Assembly (NCBI GenBank): GCA_024742875.1
Contig: JANSXP010000011.1
Location: forward strand, 86,493-150,492
DNA from: Planctomycetaceae bacterium
GTDB taxonomy: Bacteria > Planctomycetota > Planctomycetia > Planctomycetales > Planctomycetaceae
DNA: 64,000 nt
Reading direction: 5' to 3'
In this document: positions 1 to 9,027 of the stretch, in pieces
Numbering within the stretch: position 1 is the stretch's first letter
Layout: each line of letters opens with the position of its first letter
Made by a program: the position numbers and the translations under genes
The notes under the pieces: model-generated
Database searches by the model: none
Told to the model about the DNA's origin: nothing
Seen by the model: the letters and a program-made list of their open reading frames with translations, nothing else

Positions 1-1
1 G

Positions 2-1855
2 GAGATCGGGCATGGACAACCCAGCGAACGGCACCCCAACTACGTCCCGGCATTCGCGAAGCAGGGTGGGGTCCCGGCTGACGGATGGTACACAATCCGA
101 GTGAAAGCGGCGGCAGCCAACCGGCTGGACCACGGCTACGATCACAGCGAGTTTGATCGCTTCAAAACCCAGCAGCTGAAGATGGCCCTGTGGATTGCTC
201 CCAGCGCTATGCTTCTTGATAAGAACGCAGCCGATCAGCGGCAACTGCTCGAAGTGAGGGATCTGCCTGATGATCAGCCAGACGTGTTGACAAAACGAGT
301 CTGGCTTAGCAGAGGAGCCATTCCGTTCGTCAGCTGGACAAATGGCATCAGTTCCAAGGGCAACATTCGCCGAGTCGCTGAGAAACACCACCCGGAAGTG
401 ATCCGCGCAACGAAGACGCAGCGAGATGCGGCAAAGCTGGGAAATCCTGAGGCGAAGGCGCTGGTCGAAGCACTTGCGCAGAATGAAAACAATCGTTTGC
501 TTTCGGATGTCTACCACGGACCTCGCATTCGCGTCTGGAGTATGGACATTGACGGTCCGGAGTTTGACCATTGGCCCCCCGTCAGCCATCAACTTCTGTT
601 CGGCGATGTGACCGATGCTTCCCGGGTCGATATTGATCGCACAGTCGCGAAGTTTGCCAGCCGCGCATTCCGTCGCCCAGTGCCACCTGCAGAAGTCCAG
701 CACTACGTGGCGTTTATTCGCGGCCGAATGAAAAACGGTGCCGGACACGCAGAAGCACTGAAACTCGGGCTGGCGGCCGTCCTGGCATCACCGCGGTTTC
801 TGTACCTCGACGAAGGCAACGACGAAGCCGATTCGAAACTCACGGCATTCGAAATGGCCACACGTTTGTCTTATTTTCTGTGGAGCAGTACTCCTGATGA
901 GCAACTGCTGGCAGCAGCTGCGAATGGGGACCTCAATACGCGTGAAGGTCTGGCACAACAGGTGGAACGCCTGCTTCAAAGCGACAAAGCGGACGCCTTC
1001 GTCGAGCACTTCACTGATACGTGGCTGCGTATCAACACACTCGGCTCCATGCCGCCGGACCCGAAAGCTTTCGGAGCGTATTACCGAGACCGGCTTGAGA
1101 ATCTCTTCAAGAGGGAAACGCGACTGTTCTTTGGCGACCTGGTCAAAACAAACGGTTCGATCGTGAACCTGCTCGACAGCGACTACACATTCGTCAACGA
1201 TGCTCTGGCCACGCATTACGGCATCGACAACGTTCAGGGGGAACACTTCCGCAAGGTCGCGTTTCAGCCGAGACATCGACGTGGCGGTCTGCTGGGCCAC
1301 GGCAGCATCCTCACGCTTTCCGCGAACGGCATTGAGACGTCTCCGGTCGTGCGGGGCGTGTGGGTTCTGGAGAACATCCTGGGCACTCCGCCTCCCCCGC
1401 CTCCGCCCGACGTCCCCGCGATCGAGCCGGACACACGAGGCACCACAACAATTCGCGAACAACTCAGGAAACATCGCACCGTCGCGGCCTGTGCCGACTG
1501 CCACCGCAGGATTGACCCGGCTGGTTTTGCTCTGGAGTTTTTCGATCCGATCGGCGGCTTCCGCACTCACTATCCCGGACGCGGCAAACGCCCCACCGTG
1601 GATGGTTCCGGCCAGTTGCCCACAGGCGAACGGTTCGACGACGAACGCGGCCTGAAGAAGCTTCTGCTTGCTCGCAAAGATCGATTTGCGGAAACTCTGG
1701 CAAAGAAACTGCTGACTTACGCAACCGGTCGGGCGATGACCTTCCGAGATCAACCGGAGATCAAACGCATCGCCGCCGAATCCGCCAAAGACGGGTACAG
1801 ACTTCGGGACCTGGTTGTCAGGATTGCAACCAGTGAGACCTTCGGCAGACGGTAG
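2..1855 (+). CDS. DUF1592-family planctomycete cytochrome-like protein, 5' end cut by window
   Basis: The reading frame is open to the left edge, so the gene begins outside the window. The GTG at 101 is internal: residues before it (…GVPADGWYTIRVKA) align with the middle of the full-length paralogue at 3239-5656. Visible domains in order are DUF1595 (RAFRRPV), DUF1592 (TRLSYFLWSSTPDEQL), DUF1588 (YTFVNDALATHYGI … RRGGLLGHGSILTL), a CADCH motif followed by RIDPAGFALEFFDPIG, and a C-terminal DUF1585. These proteins are common in Planctomycetota, usually beside a DUF1552 gene, and are thought to be exported haem proteins; their reaction is not established. CxxCH is the c-type haem-binding consensus, but haem at this C-terminal site is inference. 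The stop lies 10 nt before the next ATG, so the two are probably cotranscribed. Confidence 0.93.
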   Translation, partial: EIGHGQPSERHPNYVPAFAKQGGVPADGWYTIRVKAAAANRLDHGYDHSEFDRFKTQQLKMALWIAPSAMLLDKNAADQRQLLEVRDLPDDQPDVLTKRVWLSRGAIPFVSWTNGISSKGNIRRVAEKHHPEVIRATKTQRDAAKLGNPEAKALVEALAQNENNRLLSDVYHGPRIRVWSMDIDGPEFDHWPPVSHQLLFGDVTDASRVDIDRTVAKFASRAFRRPVPPAEVQHYVAFIRGRMKNGAGHAEALKLGLAAVLASPRFLYLDEGNDEADSKLTAFEMATRLSYFLWSSTPDEQLLAAAANGDLNTREGLAQQVERLLQSDKADAFVEHFTDTWLRINTLGSMPPDPKAFGAYYRDRLENLFKRETRLFFGDLVKTNGSIVNLLDSDYTFVNDALATHYGIDNVQGEHFRKVAFQPRHRRGGLLGHGSILTLSANGIETSPVVRGVWVLENILGTPPPPPPPDVPAIEPDTRGTTTIREQLRKHRTVAACADCHRRIDPAGFALEFFDPIGGFRTHYPGRGKRPTVDGSGQLPTGERFDDERGLKKLLLARKDRFAETLAKKLLTYATGRAMTFRDQPEIKRIAAESAKDGYRLRDLVVRIATSETFGRR

Positions 1856-1865
1856 AGGACACGAA

Positions 1866-3152
1866 ATGCAAAAACGACTCGACCGTCGCTTATTTCTCGG
1901 GGGCACTGGTGCTGGCCTCGCGCTGCCGATGCTGGAATCACTGCAACCTGCTGCGAACGCCGGTGAATCGATCACCGAAAACAGGGCTCCAGCGCGTCGG
2001 TTTGTGTGCGTCGCACCAGACTACGGTGTTTACCCGCCGGCCTTCTTTCCGGAGCAGACCGGACGTGACTACGAGATGCCCGCCACACTGAAGATGATGG
2101 CCCGGCATCGGCAGGACATGTCGGTGTTCTCGTATCTCGATCATCCCGGCGTCGGCGGCGGACACGCCTGCACGCGTACGTTTCTCAATGGGCTCAAAGC
2201 CGGCGACGCTGGCACAGACCGCAATCGACTGGTTTCCCTCGATCAGGTCATCGCTCGCAGGATCGGCATGGAGAACCGGTTTCCGGCTCTGGTGACAGGA
2301 AACGGGGCTCCCATTTCATTCACCGAAGCTGGAATCCCTGTGCCGTCCGTGCCGACGCCCGATCGATTCTTCAACCTGCTGTTCGTTGATGAGGACGCGA
2401 AGACCAAAGACCGCCAGCGTCAGGCGCTCGGCGACAACGCCAGCATCCTCGACGTGCTGCTGGAGGATTCACGGTCGCTTCAGCCGAAGCTCGCTTCACA
2501 GGATCGGGTTAAGCTGGACGAGTACCTGACCGCCGTCCGCGAAACAGAACGCAAACTGACGCGTCGCAAAGACTGGATCGATATCCCCAGGCCGAAAGTC
2601 AAACCGCCGAAGCGGGACGAAGACGTCTACGAGCAGAGCGTTTATCCGTACGACATGTCTTTGTTCTTCGAAATCATGGTCCTCGCCCTGCAGACCGAGT
2701 CCACCCGTGTGCTGACGTATCAGATGCCGGGCGGCAACCGCATGTTTCCGTTCGACGGGATTACCATGGGCTACCACACGCTGACGCACCACGGCAAGGA
2801 CCCGGAAAAAGCAGGCCAGATTCAGATCATTGATCGTTACTACCTGACACAGCTCGCCAGCCTCATTGATCGGCTGAAGACAACCAAAGATCGGGAAGGT
2901 CGGCCGCTGCTGGACAGCACGGTCGTCCTGTTCGGAAGTGGTATGGGCAACGCCAGCTCGCACAGCAGCCGCGACGTGCCGGTGCTGGTCGCGGGCGGAG
3001 GACTGAAGCACGGCCACCACCACTCATTCCCGAAGGACAACAATCAGGGGACACCACTCTCGAATCTGTATGTGACGCTGCTGCGACAGTTCGGCATGGA
3101 AACGGATCGATTTGCGAGCAGCGCGGGTGATCTCGATCATCTGATGACATGA
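1866..3152 (+). CDS. DUF1552 family protein, Tat-exported
   Basis: The 428-residue product begins with a twin-arginine signal (DRRLFLGGTGAGLALPML). ATG at 1866 is preferred over an upstream in-frame start at 1815 because it places the twin arginines at the N-terminus and has a GAGG box about 10 nt upstream. The body matches the DUF1552 family: GGGHACTRTFLNG, SLDQVIARRIG, a central helical part with LDEYLTAVRETERKL, and FGSGMGNASSHSS near the C-terminus. DUF1552 proteins are almost always encoded next to DUF1592-family genes, as here on both sides, and may act with them outside the cytoplasm. The biochemical role is unknown. Confidence 0.93.
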   Translation: MQKRLDRRLFLGGTGAGLALPMLESLQPAANAGESITENRAPARRFVCVAPDYGVYPPAFFPEQTGRDYEMPATLKMMARHRQDMSVFSYLDHPGVGGGHACTRTFLNGLKAGDAGTDRNRLVSLDQVIARRIGMENRFPALVTGNGAPISFTEAGIPVPSVPTPDRFFNLLFVDEDAKTKDRQRQALGDNASILDVLLEDSRSLQPKLASQDRVKLDEYLTAVRETERKLTRRKDWIDIPRPKVKPPKRDEDVYEQSVYPYDMSLFFEIMVLALQTESTRVLTYQMPGGNRMFPFDGITMGYHTLTHHGKDPEKAGQIQIIDRYYLTQLASLIDRLKTTKDREGRPLLDSTVVLFGSGMGNASSHSSRDVPVLVAGGGLKHGHHHSFPKDNNQGTPLSNLYVTLLRQFGMETDRFASSAGDLDHLMT

Positions 3153-3238
3153 CACCGACGTCGCCAGACTTGTGGGCACCCTGATCTGAACGCGAAACAC
3201 CACCAATCAGTAAGACACAGACTTTCCCGGACGTGGCT

Positions 3239-5656
3239 ATGATTCGCCTGGCATGCATTATCCTTGCACTGTGTCAGCCTGTTTGCGTGCATCCGTCACG
3301 GCTTGTCGCGGACGACTCGCAGACTCAACTGCAGGCGTTCTTACAGAAGCACTGCGTCAGTTGCCACGGCGACTCGGAACAGCAGGCCGACCGACGGCTT
3401 GACGACGTGTCGTTCGACTTTTCGAAACCGCGCAACGGTGAGTTACTACAGGATGCGCTGGACCAGTTGAATCTGGGCCAGATGCCGCCGGAAGATGAAC
3501 CACAGCCAACTCCCGCAGAAACGCGAGAGATCGTCGCACTTCTGACAACGACGGTCGCCAAAGCCCGGGAAGCTGCTCGCAGTCACTCGGCCGGACGCGT
3601 GGTGCTGCGGAGGCTGAACAGAACAGAGTACCGTAATACGGTCCGCGATCTGTTTCGGCTGGACATGACGGACTTTGATCCGACCGTTGCGTTTCCGGCT
3701 GATGACTCGGTGGAAGGGTTCGACAACATTGGAGAGGGCCTTTTGACTTCGGACTTTCTGCTGGCCCAGTATCTGGATGCGGCTGAGCAGGTCATCGAGA
3801 AGGCGATCCGTCCAGGTGCACAACCAACGATTGAGCAAATCATTGCCGAAGGCGATGCCATCCACGGCGGAGGCCATGCGGACCAGCGAGGATTTAAGCG
3901 GGCACTTGTCCGTGATCAGTTCACGCGGGCGTATGTTAAGCGCAAGTATGCCGGCGTTCCGGCCGACGGCGAGTACGTGCTGCGAGTCACAGCAAACACG
4001 GTCCGCTGGCGAGACCACCGGTTTGATCTGGAGGGACTCGGCTATGACTCGTCCGAACCACCGCGAATTCGCGTTCTGGTGACGAATCGCCGGCTGGGAG
4101 TTGTCTCGACCAGAACCTATGGCGAATACGAGATCCGTGACGGAGAGCCGATCGACATCGAGGTGCGCGGCTTCCTGCAGCAGGGCTACGAGTTCGCTGT
4201 GGAATGGGCGAACGGTCCGCGCGGTTCGCAGAAGCGAATCATGCGCAAGGTCTTTCCAAAGTATCTGCCCGAAGATACGGTGGAGCTCGCGCGAAACCCG
4301 GTCGAGATGTATCTGGGGGCGGCCCCGGAACTGAGGCTGCATCGCCTGGAACTGGAAGGCCCGTTTTACGAACAGTGGCCGCTGCCCGGATTCGCTCGCT
4401 TCTTCGACGACGTTCCGGCAAGTCCGGGCAAAGACGATTTGCACCGCTGCCTGACTCGCTTCACATCCATCGCCTGGCGACGTCCCGCGGATCCGCAGTC
4501 CCTCAATCGCTACCTGAACCTGGCGACCACACGTTTCGAACAGACGGGTGACTTCTGGCAGTCCGCGAAACTCGCCATGAGGGCGATACTTGCTTCTCCC
4601 GGATTCCTGTACCTGGTCGAAGCGAATGCCGCCAACAGCGATCGAGAACTGGACGAGTACGAACTGGTCACACGGCTGTCGTACTTTCTGTGGAGCTCAA
4701 TGCCGGATGACACACTTCTCGCACTGGCGGCCAGAGGCGAATTATCAACTCCGGACGTTCTGAGCGGGCAGGTCGAGCGGATGCTGGACGATCCCAAAGC
4801 GGCCGCCTTCACGGAGAACTTTCCCGGCCAGTGGCTGGGAATGCGTCGGCTCGGTTCCATGCCACCTGACCCCGCCACTCACAAAGCCTACTACGCTGAC
4901 AACCTCGAATCGGCCATGCGGGAAGAAACACGCCGGTTCTTCAACCACGTCCTGAGAGAGAACACAAGTGTGCTCAGGTTTGTCGATGCTGACTATACGT
5001 TTTTGAATGCCGCGCTTGCTCGTCACTACGGAATTGAGGGCGTCGCCGGCGACAACTTCCGGCAGGTCGCTCTCCGGCCGAAACATCGTCGCGGAGGTTT
5101 GCTCGGCCATGGCAGCATTCTCACGCTCACTTCCAACGGCGTGGAGACGCAGCCAGTCGTCCGCGGGATCTGGGTCCTTGAAAATCTTCTGGGTACGCCG
5201 CCATCTGCTCCGCCACCGGACGTGCAACCCGTCGAGCCAGACACCCGCGGCGTCAGGACAATCCGCGAACTGATGGCCAGGCATCGGACAATCGAGACCT
5301 GCAATGAGTGCCACCGGAAGATCGACCCCATCGGCCTGGCGATGGAAAATTTCGATCATCTCGGGCGGTTTCGTGACCGTTACTCGAAGCATGCCCGCAT
5401 CGACCCGTCTGGAGAAATGCCCGATGGATCAAGATTTGACGGACCAGACGGCATTCGCGCCTACCTGCTCGCTCGCCCCGGACAATTCACAGGATGTCTT
5501 ACGGAAAAGCTGATGACCTACGCCGTAGGGCGACGTCTGGCATTTGCTGATCGTGGCGACGTCGACGCGATCGTTTCAGCGGTGGGAGACACAGGCTATG
5601 GTTTCCGAGACCTCATCAAACTGATTGTCGCCAGCCGCGTATTTCACATGAAGTAG
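3239..5656 (+). CDS. Full-length PSCyt/DUF1587-1595-1592-1588-1585 protein
   Basis: Complete 805-residue protein. ATG 3239 is chosen over GTG 3233; it gives a Sec signal peptide (MIRLACIILALCQPV). A c-type haem motif C39-V-S-C-H43 follows, then the conserved acidic LNLGQMPPEDEPQP stretch, DUF1587 from about residue 118 (RVVLRRLNRTEYRNTVRDL), DUF1595 near 400, DUF1592 from about 470, DUF1588 about 580-690, CNECH near 687 with RKIDPIGLAMENFDHLG, and DUF1585 from about 745. It is a close relative of the gene at the left edge, so this block looks like a duplication flanking one DUF1552 gene. The family is predicted to be periplasmic with electron-transfer capacity; the substrate is unknown. Confidence 0.94.
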   Translation: MIRLACIILALCQPVCVHPSRLVADDSQTQLQAFLQKHCVSCHGDSEQQADRRLDDVSFDFSKPRNGELLQDALDQLNLGQMPPEDEPQPTPAETREIVALLTTTVAKAREAARSHSAGRVVLRRLNRTEYRNTVRDLFRLDMTDFDPTVAFPADDSVEGFDNIGEGLLTSDFLLAQYLDAAEQVIEKAIRPGAQPTIEQIIAEGDAIHGGGHADQRGFKRALVRDQFTRAYVKRKYAGVPADGEYVLRVTANTVRWRDHRFDLEGLGYDSSEPPRIRVLVTNRRLGVVSTRTYGEYEIRDGEPIDIEVRGFLQQGYEFAVEWANGPRGSQKRIMRKVFPKYLPEDTVELARNPVEMYLGAAPELRLHRLELEGPFYEQWPLPGFARFFDDVPASPGKDDLHRCLTRFTSIAWRRPADPQSLNRYLNLATTRFEQTGDFWQSAKLAMRAILASPGFLYLVEANAANSDRELDEYELVTRLSYFLWSSMPDDTLLALAARGELSTPDVLSGQVERMLDDPKAAAFTENFPGQWLGMRRLGSMPPDPATHKAYYADNLESAMREETRRFFNHVLRENTSVLRFVDADYTFLNAALARHYGIEGVAGDNFRQVALRPKHRRGGLLGHGSILTLTSNGVETQPVVRGIWVLENLLGTPPSAPPPDVQPVEPDTRGVRTIRELMARHRTIETCNECHRKIDPIGLAMENFDHLGRFRDRYSKHARIDPSGEMPDGSRFDGPDGIRAYLLARPGQFTGCLTEKLMTYAVGRRLAFADRGDVDAIVSAVGDTGYGFRDLIKLIVASRVFHMK

Positions 5657-5701
5657 TGTCTGTCGGAAGCTCTTCCACGAAACAGCAACAAAGACTGCAC
5701 A

Positions 5702-7036
5702 ATGCGATTCACCAGCGTCCTGACCGGAATTCTGATTTGGGGAGCCGCAGCGTTCGCTCAGGCGGACGGATTGAGCACGAAGACACGGCCGAACATCATC
5801 TTCATCATGGTCGATGACCTGGGCCGGGACTGGGTGAGCTGTTATGGCTCGAAGCACCAGACCCCCGGTGTCGACCGGCTGGCCAAAGAGGGCCTGCGTT
5901 ACACCACCGCGTGGTGCACTCCAACCTGCACACCCACACGTGTGACTCTGCTGACTGGCCAGTATCCGTTTCGGCACGGATGGGTGCAGCACTACGATGT
6001 CCCGCGCTGGGGCGGTGCAGGGCTGGACTGGAACAAACACACAACCTTCGCCTCCGCAATCCGGGAAGCAGGCTATGCGACGGGTATCGGCGGCCAGTGG
6101 CAGATCAACGACCTCCGCTCTCAGCCGGATGCCTTGAACCGCCACGGCTTCGACGAGCATTGCGTCTGGACGGGAGCCGAACAGGGCCAACCGGAAACTG
6201 CAGCACGCTACGCCAACGGGCGCGTGATAACGAACGGCAAACGCGAGACGGTGCCCTATGGACCAGACGCCGTCAACGATTTCGCCATCGACTTCGTGCG
6301 GCGGCACAAAGACGAGCCGTTCCTGTTCTACTATCCGATGCTGCTCGCTCGCGGCCCGTTTGGTTCGACTCCGCTCAACAAAGACAGGCCACCCACCGAG
6401 CCGGCCGAGCATTACGCCGGCTACGTGACCGACATGGACCGCCTTGTCGGTCGCCTGATCGACGCCGTGGACAAATGCGGCATTCGCGACAGAACCATGA
6501 TCGTCTTCACCGGAGACAACGGCTCATCAGTCGCCGGGACGCTCAATGATGAACCTTACAACAGGGGGAAAGGTCAGCGAGCGGACTGGGGCGTGCACGT
6601 ACCATTCATCGTTCGGGCTCCATTTCTGATTTCGCAGCCGGGTCTCTATTCGACTGACCTCGTTGATTTCACAGATATCTACCCGACGTTCATTGAACTG
6701 GCCGGGGCGAGACTTCCGGAAGGCGTCACGCTGGACGGCACGTCACTCGTCCCAGGCCTTTCCGGCGACGAAGACCCATTCAAAAAACGCAACTGGATCT
6801 TCTCGCAGATGGGCGACTTCCGCATGGTCCGCGACTGGCAGTTTCTCCTCGACAATCAGGAAGGCTGCTACCGCCTTGAAGACGACCCGCTGCAAACGAA
6901 GAATCTCTTCACATCAAAGGAACGTATCGTCCCCGGTCGCCGAGCCCGCCTGCAGAAGATCCTTGACCGGTTCCCGGCCAATGGGCCCGCCCCGTTTCCG
7001 GAGTTTCAGAAAAAGTATCCGACGGCCGCTCCATGA
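5702..7036 (+). CDS. Secreted sulfatase-family protein with altered active-site motifs
   Basis: 444 residues with a signal peptide (MRFTSVLTGILIWGAAAFAQA) and a sulfatase/alkaline-phosphatase fold. Metal ligands D38-D39 (IIFIMVDDLGRD) and the formylglycine-type motif C76-T-P-T-R80 are present, followed by LLTGQYP and GDNG. Unlike the other two sulfatases here, the GKWH motif that supplies a lysine and a histidine is GQWQ, and the H-x-x-H-x-P region reads LLARGPFGSTP, so two or three catalytic or sulfate-binding residues are changed. The GFDEHCVW segment resembles a sulfatase subgroup in which GKWQ is common (from memory). It may have altered specificity or be inactive. It follows the DUF1592 gene by 45 nt on the same strand. 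Confidence 0.9.
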   Translation: MRFTSVLTGILIWGAAAFAQADGLSTKTRPNIIFIMVDDLGRDWVSCYGSKHQTPGVDRLAKEGLRYTTAWCTPTCTPTRVTLLTGQYPFRHGWVQHYDVPRWGGAGLDWNKHTTFASAIREAGYATGIGGQWQINDLRSQPDALNRHGFDEHCVWTGAEQGQPETAARYANGRVITNGKRETVPYGPDAVNDFAIDFVRRHKDEPFLFYYPMLLARGPFGSTPLNKDRPPTEPAEHYAGYVTDMDRLVGRLIDAVDKCGIRDRTMIVFTGDNGSSVAGTLNDEPYNRGKGQRADWGVHVPFIVRAPFLISQPGLYSTDLVDFTDIYPTFIELAGARLPEGVTLDGTSLVPGLSGDEDPFKKRNWIFSQMGDFRMVRDWQFLLDNQEGCYRLEDDPLQTKNLFTSKERIVPGRRARLQKILDRFPANGPAPFPEFQKKYPTAAP

Positions 7037-7227
7037 TCTTTGTCCGTCGGTCTCACAGAAAGGCGATCAAGCCCTTTGCTGAATCACCGTCCTGACTATC
7101 TCGACAGACGACCGCTGTTCGTGACCGTCTCGCCAGGATTCTCGACTCGAACCGCAGGACGTTTCGTTTCTGTTCTTTATCCCCCTTTCGCAGGCCGGCT
7201 CACGGCAGCGTTGACAGACACTGGACC

Positions 7228-9027
7228 ATGGCAAAACACAGATTACTTAACTTCACATCAGTGATGGCTTTGGTATTGGTCACCCTGGCTGCTGATGCCG
7301 CTGAACGGCCGCCCGCGCCAGATGGCATTGGGCAATTATCGACAGCACCAAAACTCTTCCCGGGCGGAGTCGACGATCAGGGGCGAGCATATTTGCTCAA
7401 CGGACAGTCAGCCAGTGGCGGCAAACTGATCCTGACGGCAAGCAATGGATTCTTCGACAACGGAACCTGCCGCGCCCGTGGTGAATCTTCGCTGCCAAAA
7501 GCTGGCGACGACGATCTCATCAAGCCGAACTTCGCAGTGCTGGACCAGTGGAAACGAACGGATGGCACGCTGCGGTGGCACCTGTGGCTGTCAAAGCCTG
7601 GCCAAATCCACTTCTCGGTCAATATGGGAATTGGAAAAGACGAGGCGGGATCCCAATTGAAGGTCACGTTTGCTGGTGAGACTCGCACGGTGACCACCAC
7701 GGCATCAACGTCAGGCAATCCTCAACCCTGGGATTTGACATTTGATGCAATGAACGCCGGCGAGCACACGATCACTCTGGCCGCCTCCAGCATCAGAAAT
7801 CCCCGATCTGGTGTTGGTGAACTGCACACGATCGACGCCTACGGCCCTGCAATCCACGACGCGCAGCTGCTTCGAGCCCGTTGGCGCCCGGCAGCCGTGC
7901 ATGGTGGGTACTCCTGTTCGTCGATCGACCAAAGCCGAATGTGGGTCATGACCACGCGAAGCACGACAGACTTCAGCAGCTACTCCCCCATCACCACTCC
8001 CTTCGGATACTACGGCACTTCGTTCGATGCGGATCGACGAGCCAGAGGTGGATTCAATTTCTCAATGTGGGCGGCACGGGCCGGAGCAGAAATCCCTCCC
8101 GTGGAACAGATGCCGCATCTTTTGGCCGCTGGATCGCCGGAAGCAGAATTCAGCGGATTCGGCCACGAGGGCTCCGGCGTCAAGTTGCGAGGCTGGACCC
8201 CCATGCCCGACCGACCGAAGGTCTGTGTACAGGCTCTGCGTGTCGAAACCGAGGGGAGCTACGACACATATAGCGGCTATTTCTGGGACCATCCCGGCAA
8301 AGGCTGGAAACTGTACGCCGTCGGTCGCAAATGGAATGGTGGTGAGACGCGAACGCACCTTTCCCCCGGATCATTCTGCGAAGTGCCGGGACCACCTCAC
8401 GTCCAGCGGTCAGGCGACATGGTTCGGGAAATTCGCCGCAGAGGGTGGCAATACAGCGACGGTCAGTGGCACGCGATGGATACCTTCCAGTGTAAATCAA
8501 AGGGCCCCGCGAATAAGTTCTGGCACACCACCCGCGACGGTGAATTCGCCATGAGCACAGGGGGAATGCGGTTTTACAACTTCGAAAAGCCATCGAGCCC
8601 CTCGACACCGACACCGTCACCGGAGTTTCTTTCCCCTGCTGCCACTCGCCAGCTTTTTCAGCGACCCGCTGATATCAGCCGCATAGAAACGACCGAAGCC
8701 GGAATGACGAATGCCACCATCAACATTTTCATGGCTCGCGCCGGAACGAACGGGCGAGCCACAATCTACTATGGTGAATCAGACTGCCTGACGTTTGCAA
8801 AACGAAAACTCCACGGCACCGAGCAACGATCGAAGGTCAGCCAATCGACACAGGCCGACGGCCGCTCATGGTCCCACAGTGCTTCGTTGAATTCCCTCAA
8901 TGACGGCAATAACCTTTTCACCCTAACCGGTTTAAAATCGGGAACGCCCTATTACTACCGAGTGCTGGTGATCAACGACCACGGGCAGACCTGGGCATCC
9001 CAGACAAACAGCTTTCAAACTCGATGA
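7228..9027 (+). CDS. Secreted DUF3472-like protein with C-terminal fibronectin-type domain
   Basis: 599 residues with an N-terminal signal (LLNFTSVMALVLVTLAADAA). An N-terminal beta-rich, carbohydrate-binding-like part (residues about 40-210, with WDLTFDAMNAGEHTITLAAS) is followed by a middle part resembling DUF3472: FGYYGTSFDADRRARGGF, FSMW, GEGTG-like FGHEGSGVKLRG and YSGYFWDHPGKGWKLYAVGR. The last 100 residues look like a fibronectin type III domain (TGLKSGTPYYYRVLVIND). The family assignment is from motif memory and is moderate. The role is probably extracellular polysaccharide binding or processing. The stop overlaps the next gene's first possible ATG by 4 nt, suggesting translational coupling. 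Confidence 0.82.
   Translation: MAKHRLLNFTSVMALVLVTLAADAAERPPAPDGIGQLSTAPKLFPGGVDDQGRAYLLNGQSASGGKLILTASNGFFDNGTCRARGESSLPKAGDDDLIKPNFAVLDQWKRTDGTLRWHLWLSKPGQIHFSVNMGIGKDEAGSQLKVTFAGETRTVTTTASTSGNPQPWDLTFDAMNAGEHTITLAASSIRNPRSGVGELHTIDAYGPAIHDAQLLRARWRPAAVHGGYSCSSIDQSRMWVMTTRSTTDFSSYSPITTPFGYYGTSFDADRRARGGFNFSMWAARAGAEIPPVEQMPHLLAAGSPEAEFSGFGHEGSGVKLRGWTPMPDRPKVCVQALRVETEGSYDTYSGYFWDHPGKGWKLYAVGRKWNGGETRTHLSPGSFCEVPGPPHVQRSGDMVREIRRRGWQYSDGQWHAMDTFQCKSKGPANKFWHTTRDGEFAMSTGGMRFYNFEKPSSPSTPTPSPEFLSPAATRQLFQRPADISRIETTEAGMTNATINIFMARAGTNGRATIYYGESDCLTFAKRKLHGTEQRSKVSQSTQADGRSWSHSASLNSLNDGNNLFTLTGLKSGTPYYYRVLVINDHGQTWASQTNSFQTR

Noticed and set aside
788..1975. Long minus-strand frame (395 codons) opposite the DUF1592 gene
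   Set aside because: Lies antisense to clear conserved domains, has no recognisable motif and arises from GC-rich codon use of the real gene.
7040..7264. 74-codon plus-strand frame between sulfatase and DUF3472-like gene
   Set aside because: Overlaps the next gene's start, and has no ribosome-binding site or motif.
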